Position numbers and translations under genes: made by a program. From positions 12,034,834 to 12,098,833 of the forward strand of contig OX439000.1 of the NCBI GenBank assembly GCA_949316495.1: a stretch of 64,000 nucleotides of DNA, written 5' to 3'. Positions 58,200 to 64,000 of the stretch are shown in pieces (within the stretch, counting starts at the first letter, position 1; every line of letters starts with the position of its first letter). The notes under the pieces were generated by a model. That model was not told where the DNA came from. It saw only the letters and a program-made list of their open reading frames with translations, and did no database searches. Source of the DNA: Amphiduros pacificus (taxonomy: Eukaryota; Annelida; Polychaeta; Phyllodocida; Hesionidae).

Positions 58200-59240
58200 T
58201 ATTAGTTTGATGGTTTGGGTGTGATGACTGGGATTTATAATGACTGAGGCATGTAGTGATGTGTAGTGCATGATGAGACAACTGAAGGGGATGTGATAGT
58301 CTATTGATGATTTGACGGCAGGTGTGATGTGATTGTTGGGGCATAACGTTATGTTTTGAGTTCTGTGTGATATGCAAATACGTATGTGGCCTAGGGTATG
58401 ATCTAACCTTGATGCCATATCTAAGCGATGGTGTGATGACTGGGGTATGAGCTATTTCTAGGGCATGAGTAGAGCCTATTATGTAATTGCTAGGGCGCGA
58501 TGTGAAACTTAGGGAAAGAGTTATCTATTGGACATGATGTGATAATTAGAGCACGATGTGATAGCTAGATATGATATGACGAGGTCATGAAAACCGGGCA
58601 TGAGTTATGTATTGGGCTTGAGGTGATAGGTAGGGTATCATGTGATAGCTAGGGCATGATGTGATGGCTAGGGCATGATGTGATGGCTAGGGCATGATGT
58701 GATAGCGATAGCTAGGGCAAGATGTGATGGCTAGGGCATGATGTGATGGCTAGGGTATGATGTGATGGCTAGGGCATGATGTGATGGCTAGGGCATGATG
58801 TGATGGCTAGGACATGATGTGATGGCTAGGGCATGATGTGATGGCTAGGGCATGATGTGATGGCTAGGGCATGATGTGATGGCTAGTGCATGATGTGATA
58901 GCTAGGGCATGATGTGATAGCTAGGGCATGATGTGATGGCTAGGGCATGATGTGATGGCTAGGACATGATGTGATGGCTAGGGCATCATGTGATGGCTAG
59001 TGCATGATGTGATAGCTAGGGCATCATGTGATGGCTAGTGCATGATGTGATAGCTAGGGCATGATGTGATAGCTAGGGCATCATGTGATGGCTAGTGCAT
59101 GATGTGATAGCTAGGGCATCATGTGATGCCTAGTGCATGATGTGATAACTAGGCATGATATGACTGGGGTATGATATGACTGGGGTATGATATGAAAGCC
59201 ATGATGATGATGCGATGATTGGGGCATGATGTGAAGTCTA
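58200..59240. repeat. 19-bp minisatellite array
   Basis: The core unit GATGGCTAGGGCATGATGT repeats from about 58610 to 59160, with variants GATAGCTAGGGC and GGCTAGTGC that recur in blocks (for example 59000-59110). Degenerate flanks with GATGTGATAG and GGGCATGA reach about 58200 and 59240. About 30 good units are present. Confidence 0.94.
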
Positions 59241-62200
59241 TGAATGACATGATGTGATTAATTTTACTTGCCCAATGCATTTTCTTCGCACACCAACACT
59301 TTCACGTGTACCACCTCGAAGCCCTGCCACCGCACACACACACAAATTAAGCAACAATTTGAAGGCAATCACCGAGATAGTGCGATACAAGTGCATGCAT
59401 TCTTCATGGGCCTGGTGCCGTGCATCTCATCACATGCACAAAGTCTCTACATTAACTCCTATTATGGAAATGTTTCTCTACCTAACGAAGCATCACGCAC
59501 TGGCCGTGATCACCACACCGACACGTTCTGATCTGATGGACTTACAATAAGCCCCTAAATTATCACATAATACAACCAATCAAGAGAATCACTTACAGGA
59601 CTTACTTCAAGCTTTGTTCTGCTTCTCCTTGTTAAGATTTAATTTTGATTGATATATCTAGGAACGTGTCGAGGTGTGTCCAGACTGGGCAATATGGGTT
59701 GCGAGTGAGTTGTCGACCAGCAGGCTTTACCGGCATATCTGTCTGACACATCTTATAAGTCCACACCACTAAATGTCACACCACTTACCTGTTCGCACCA
59801 CTTTTTATTCTGGTTTTCTGGCCCCGGAGCAGTGTATGTTGGTGACATGTGCCAGGTTAAGTTCTCAAGACCGCTGAAACCCTGTCCAATTCCATATTGG
59901 ATATGAAGTAGTTTTATGAGGTTTGTTTATATGGCATAAGCCAACGTTCAGTGGAGTGTCAGTAGCAGATGTAGAGACAGTGCAGCCAGATGGGAAGGTT
60001 ACCATAGACTAGGACAGCTCATTCTATCTCCCAGCAAACCCTCACTTTCCCAGCCAATACTTTACCGCAAATCGATGCAATAAAAAGGCACCTCTTGTTC
60101 CTTGGAGACTACACATATAAATCAAATCACGCTAATAATCCACTGGCAAGAATAACTCCTTGTCTTCATTGCACGTGGCACAATCTAGAATTCCAGAGCA
60201 ATGGCCACAGGCGATACTGTGGGACATAGCAGCAGGGCAGAATGCTGACAGCCTCACTGGTGGCAAAGTGTGTCCCCAGAGAAACATATACTTGAGAGTA
60301 ACTCACACACCTTCTGGCAAAATTATTCTACCTTCAAATGGTGAATGAGCATGGTGCCAGCATAAGGCAGTGTGTGGCTTATTGTGATGGGTGTCGGCAT
60401 GCAGTGCGGCCCGCCCCTGCGCATCTGCGTGAGTCCCCGGACTCTCCTAGTCGGCCTGCACACCTAATTGCTCCGGATTGTTTCCCGGTCTCCTAGCCAC
60501 CACGCCATGGCACCGCTTGGATCACCACAGCCAAATTGCTTTAGATACGGCTTCCTAAATAAGATCAACAATCTACTGCCTTCTTGGGCCCCAGCACACG
60601 TGTGCACAACACCCTCAAACTGAATAAAGTTGGCTTAATATGAATAAAACAAAACTGCCTGCAGTCCGTGCTAGATGGAGATGTTGCTTAAGGGGAGTGG
60701 CTGCATCCCAGAAAGACCCGGATCAATCTAATCTCTTGCAGTCACGGATGGGCACAGACAGTCCTCTTATCATTGATCTATGCACAATACCCCCGTACCA
60801 AGTGCTCAATGTACCCATTACCTCCAACAAACACCCCCCCGTGGCCCTGTCTCACAAACAAAACTTGCTTTTGCCGAGGACGACAGGGATTTGGAAGAAT
60901 CTCATTGGATATCAGGCTTATCTTCTCGGGTCGTTCACCTTCAAGTCACTCCGCCTACCATATATTGTCATACTATCCGCAACAACAACGCCCAAGGTAA
61001 TTCCATTCTTATAGATTTATTTTTCATCCAAAGGGTTTTATCATGGTCATTCCATGCGTCCATTGCGGTCATTTTAACCAACGATCACCCCACCCTTTGG
61101 ATGTTTCATGGTCATTCTACCATTTATGTCCATTTATTCTTTTGGATAAAGCATTGTCATTCCATTCTATCTAGGTTTATTTATCAAGGCAATTCCTTTA
61201 TAAAGATTTATCATTGTATCCTATATGCACGATTCACATGAGAATTCCCGTTCTAAGAACGAATGTCTAACCCATATATTTCATCATTTTACCATTCCCA
61301 AGATAACCCTCCCCTTTATACTTCGAATTGACCCATTCTCGGCAAAACATCTCCTATACATGTATATCACAAAATTGTCCCATTCCTTCCACAATACTTC
61401 GTATATATATCATAATTGTCCCATTCCTTTCACAATGCTCTCCTACATATCTGCCTAACTGTCCCGTTCCAGACACCACCTCTCCTACAAATTGCAATTA
61501 TCTTCTATGATAAATTGTAAATGACGAACCTGTACTATTTTAGCTTCATCAGTTAATATGTTGCTTCATGTGTATAAGGATGCACTTGATATCCAAGCTG
61601 CAGCGAATGTAACCACTTATTTGTAGCGACAGAAACCCAATAGGATGTTGGACAGGCAAGTTGGTGGGATCACCTTCCACTTATAGCCTAAGATGGTGTG
61701 AAGGCCACTGAGCCCAGAGGGCTGTGACCTAGGATGTCAGGGTCCTGTCCAGGGATGGTGCTTGTCACTGCTGATGACAGAAAGGGGCATGATGAGCAAT
61801 AGGGGGCGCTGCTCTGAGCTGCTCAGCATGGAATGCACCATTGTCAGGTCTTGCCTCCACACATAGTGCCAGTTACATTGTCAGTCTTTTCAGTGGCAGG
61901 CATGGCAGAGTTTAAAGCTGTAGCTATCGAATGTTCATCAATGCCAAAATACATCAAAAGCAACTGCAGATCATGCTATTAAATCATTTAATTCACCACT
62001 TAAAGCAATGCGAAGCAATTATACCAATATGTTGAAAGTTAATATCCTTCAATATGGAAATGGCAAACAATGCTATGGTTTCCTTAACTGTAGTGATGTA
62101 ATTTTGTGAAACATGGAGTATAAAACTCAAAATATATCCAATATGAAATATAGGGTTATTTCTTTTTGTTACTTGTTATATGCTATTTACATCTGAATCT

Positions 62201-64000
62201 GATATTTCACATATTACTCTTGTGGGCAATGCAGCAAATACATCAGCAAGCAAAATTGAAGCAAACTTTGCTTAAATCGCTAATCTGCTTCAGAAGCTCC
62301 CAAAGTGATCAATTGAATAAGTTTATTATATTTCATTGGGATATTACATTTGTTGATGTGATGACCCGTTTCAAACAAACCCCCACTAATAGATTAACGA
62401 TGTTATAGCCCCGCCCAGCTGCTTTATTTCAAAACCTAATAATTGAATTGTTGCCAATATCACCATCAAAATATTAATATTTATTGATTGATTTTGGGTA
62501 AATGACCAAGTCTCAGGGAGATAATCTGTTGAAGAATGATTTGTTGTTTTATGGGATAAGCGCGACCCTTGTTGCTGAGAATACACACGAGCCTTGTTAA
62601 TCCAAAGAGGAGTTTCTAGTATGTTCCATTTGCCATGATGATGCCAAAGTCACAATGGTTGTGAGGAATAATTGCATTCCATGGCATTATACCACGGTGT
62701 CAACCTGAGCATCTCCAAGTGTAATTTACATCCACTTTCATTTATCTCAATTAAAGAAGCTCTACAATGTGAGGCACCACAAACATAATACCATAAGGCA
62801 CAATGCCAAAAGCATTCAAAGAGTTATAAAGAATGTGGCGTAAAATTAAACTTAGTAAACAAGATTAACCATTTGATGAGAGTGAATTCTTTTATATTCA
62901 TGTAATAGACCCCAGAATAAAAGTTCACAAATGCACCAATTTTTGAGATTACTGCCTTCTTTGTTAGTAAAATATCAACGTGATCTTCGCATAAAATTAT
63001 TAATAGAATTTCTGCGTGCAATTAATTATTCAACTGTAATCCCGTAAAAACGATTTAATGCTTTTTAGAAAGTGTTTGACACATGTACTGTTACATAAAA
63101 CTATAGCTTTTCTGTCATATCTTTCTTGGATAGCTTTTGATAATAGTGACTACGCATTCCACACAAAAAAAAACATTTTTTGTGGCAAGTATAATAGTAA
63201 ATATGTTACGGAATACTAAATCATTATAAAAAGAATCAAGGTTTTTTAACACTTATCTCATAAAATAAGACCAGTTCTCTTGCCTTGCTTATGAAATAAC
63301 AGATAGTAAGTATAACTATACCAACCTGTACTTTGCATACCATACGGTGCAATCATAATTCTTGACTGAGTTCTATTCTCCAAATATATGAATGAGCCTC
63401 CCAAAACATTCTACCATCGAGTTTTGCATGTCCCAGAAATAACTAGATTTACAGAAATTATATATATTCACCAAAATAAAAATGTAGAAGCGTCAATCCA
63501 ATCAAAAATAAAACTAGTTGATACACAACATTCACTTTTGCTTTACATTAAAGGAATTCCTTTTTACTTTCAAAATCCACTGCAGTAAAATGGTTAACAG
63601 TGGTTTAAGGAGAGGATAAAAAACTAATTATGAGCATTTTGTAACCAATGTAATAATAGTGGTTATGTTTGACCACTTTGTTTGTCAAGAGTAATTAAAT
63701 ATTATTCCAGGTATAATTACATATTGACAACTCAGTAATAATCTCCACACATTGTGCTTTGTGTGCCTTTACACAAGGAAATGTTTGCTTGAGACAATCA
63801 AAACCCGTAAACATGTTATAAAATGTCCTTTTCCCGAGAGATGCCTCAGTCACTATAACTTTGCTTTTCTCCAAAAGTATTCAAGTAGAATTGTATCTGG
63901 ATTACCAGAAGGAAGCATTGGATTCACCACGTGTCCGAATATGAGGGAAAACTGTTGACCATTGGATCTAGTTTTAATTAGAAACACATTTGGAAAAGAA
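59241..64000. other. non-coding
   Basis: No convincing exon, RNA gene or mobile element. A short AC run lies at about 59333-59345. Around 61000-61470 phrases such as TGTCCCATTCCTT(T/C)CACAAT and CATGGTCATTC recur, suggesting a very decayed tandem repeat. The 60380-60560 stretch is GC-richer and complex and may be regulatory. Confidence 0.45.
61798..61813 (+). promoter_or_regulatory. partial CTCF-like motif (forward)
   Basis: AATAGGGGGCGCTGCT matches the right half of the CTCF core (AGGGGGCGCTGC) but lacks the CCAC start. It is weaker than the two other matches. Confidence 0.25.

Overview
This window looks like a piece of an invertebrate animal nuclear genome. It is AT-rich and almost gene-empty, with no operons or ribosome binding sites. 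It carries two different LINE reverse transcriptases, a tRNA-derived SINE family, an inverted-repeat DNA transposon, many (TA)n microsatellites and about ten separate minisatellite arrays. A lophotrochozoan, perhaps a mollusc, is my best guess from this mixture, but nothing in the sequence proves it.

Only one convincing host gene is visible. It is a minus-strand secreted or membrane leucine-rich-repeat protein of about 419 residues (40527-41786) with a signal peptide, LRR-NT-like cap, about nine LRRs, a cysteine-rich C-cap and a transmembrane helix. Just after the helix codons the sequence is a strong splice donor (CAG|GTGAGA, phase 0). The open frame may therefore be a first coding exon whose cytoplasmic part lies elsewhere.

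Layout: 1-8.1 kb is non-coding with TA tracts and a CTCF-like motif. A 40-bp minisatellite occupies 8.1-9.7 kb, a 55-bp array 11.0-11.4 kb, a 16-bp array 12.4-12.5 kb, a 45-bp array 15.6-16.1 kb and a 34-bp array 23.0-24.9 kb. A 5'-truncated LINE with an uninterrupted reverse transcriptase lies at 26.1-27.75 kb. At 29.3-33.4 kb is a DNA transposon with 66-bp perfect terminal inverted repeats, a 6-bp target duplication and inverted subterminal motifs. It is itself invaded by a tRNA-SINE and a decayed CR1/Jockey-like LINE. The LRR gene is at 40.5-41.8 kb, a 48-bp array at 44.5-46.1 kb, and further 39-, 26-, 37- and 19-bp arrays lie between 51.3 and 59.2 kb. The rest is unannotated non-coding sequence.

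The most interesting object is the 29.3-33.4 kb element. Its ends contain a perfect 26-bp palindrome whose 13-bp half-site is repeated in inverted orientation inside each end, and I cannot assign it to a superfamily. Second is the recurrence of palindromes inside the minisatellite units (TGTCT-NNN-AGACA, GCAGG-CTAT-CCTGC, TGGTATACCA). Third is the splice donor at the end of the LRR exon. Long open frames over the 45- and 48-bp arrays follow from unit lengths divisible by three and are not treated as genes.
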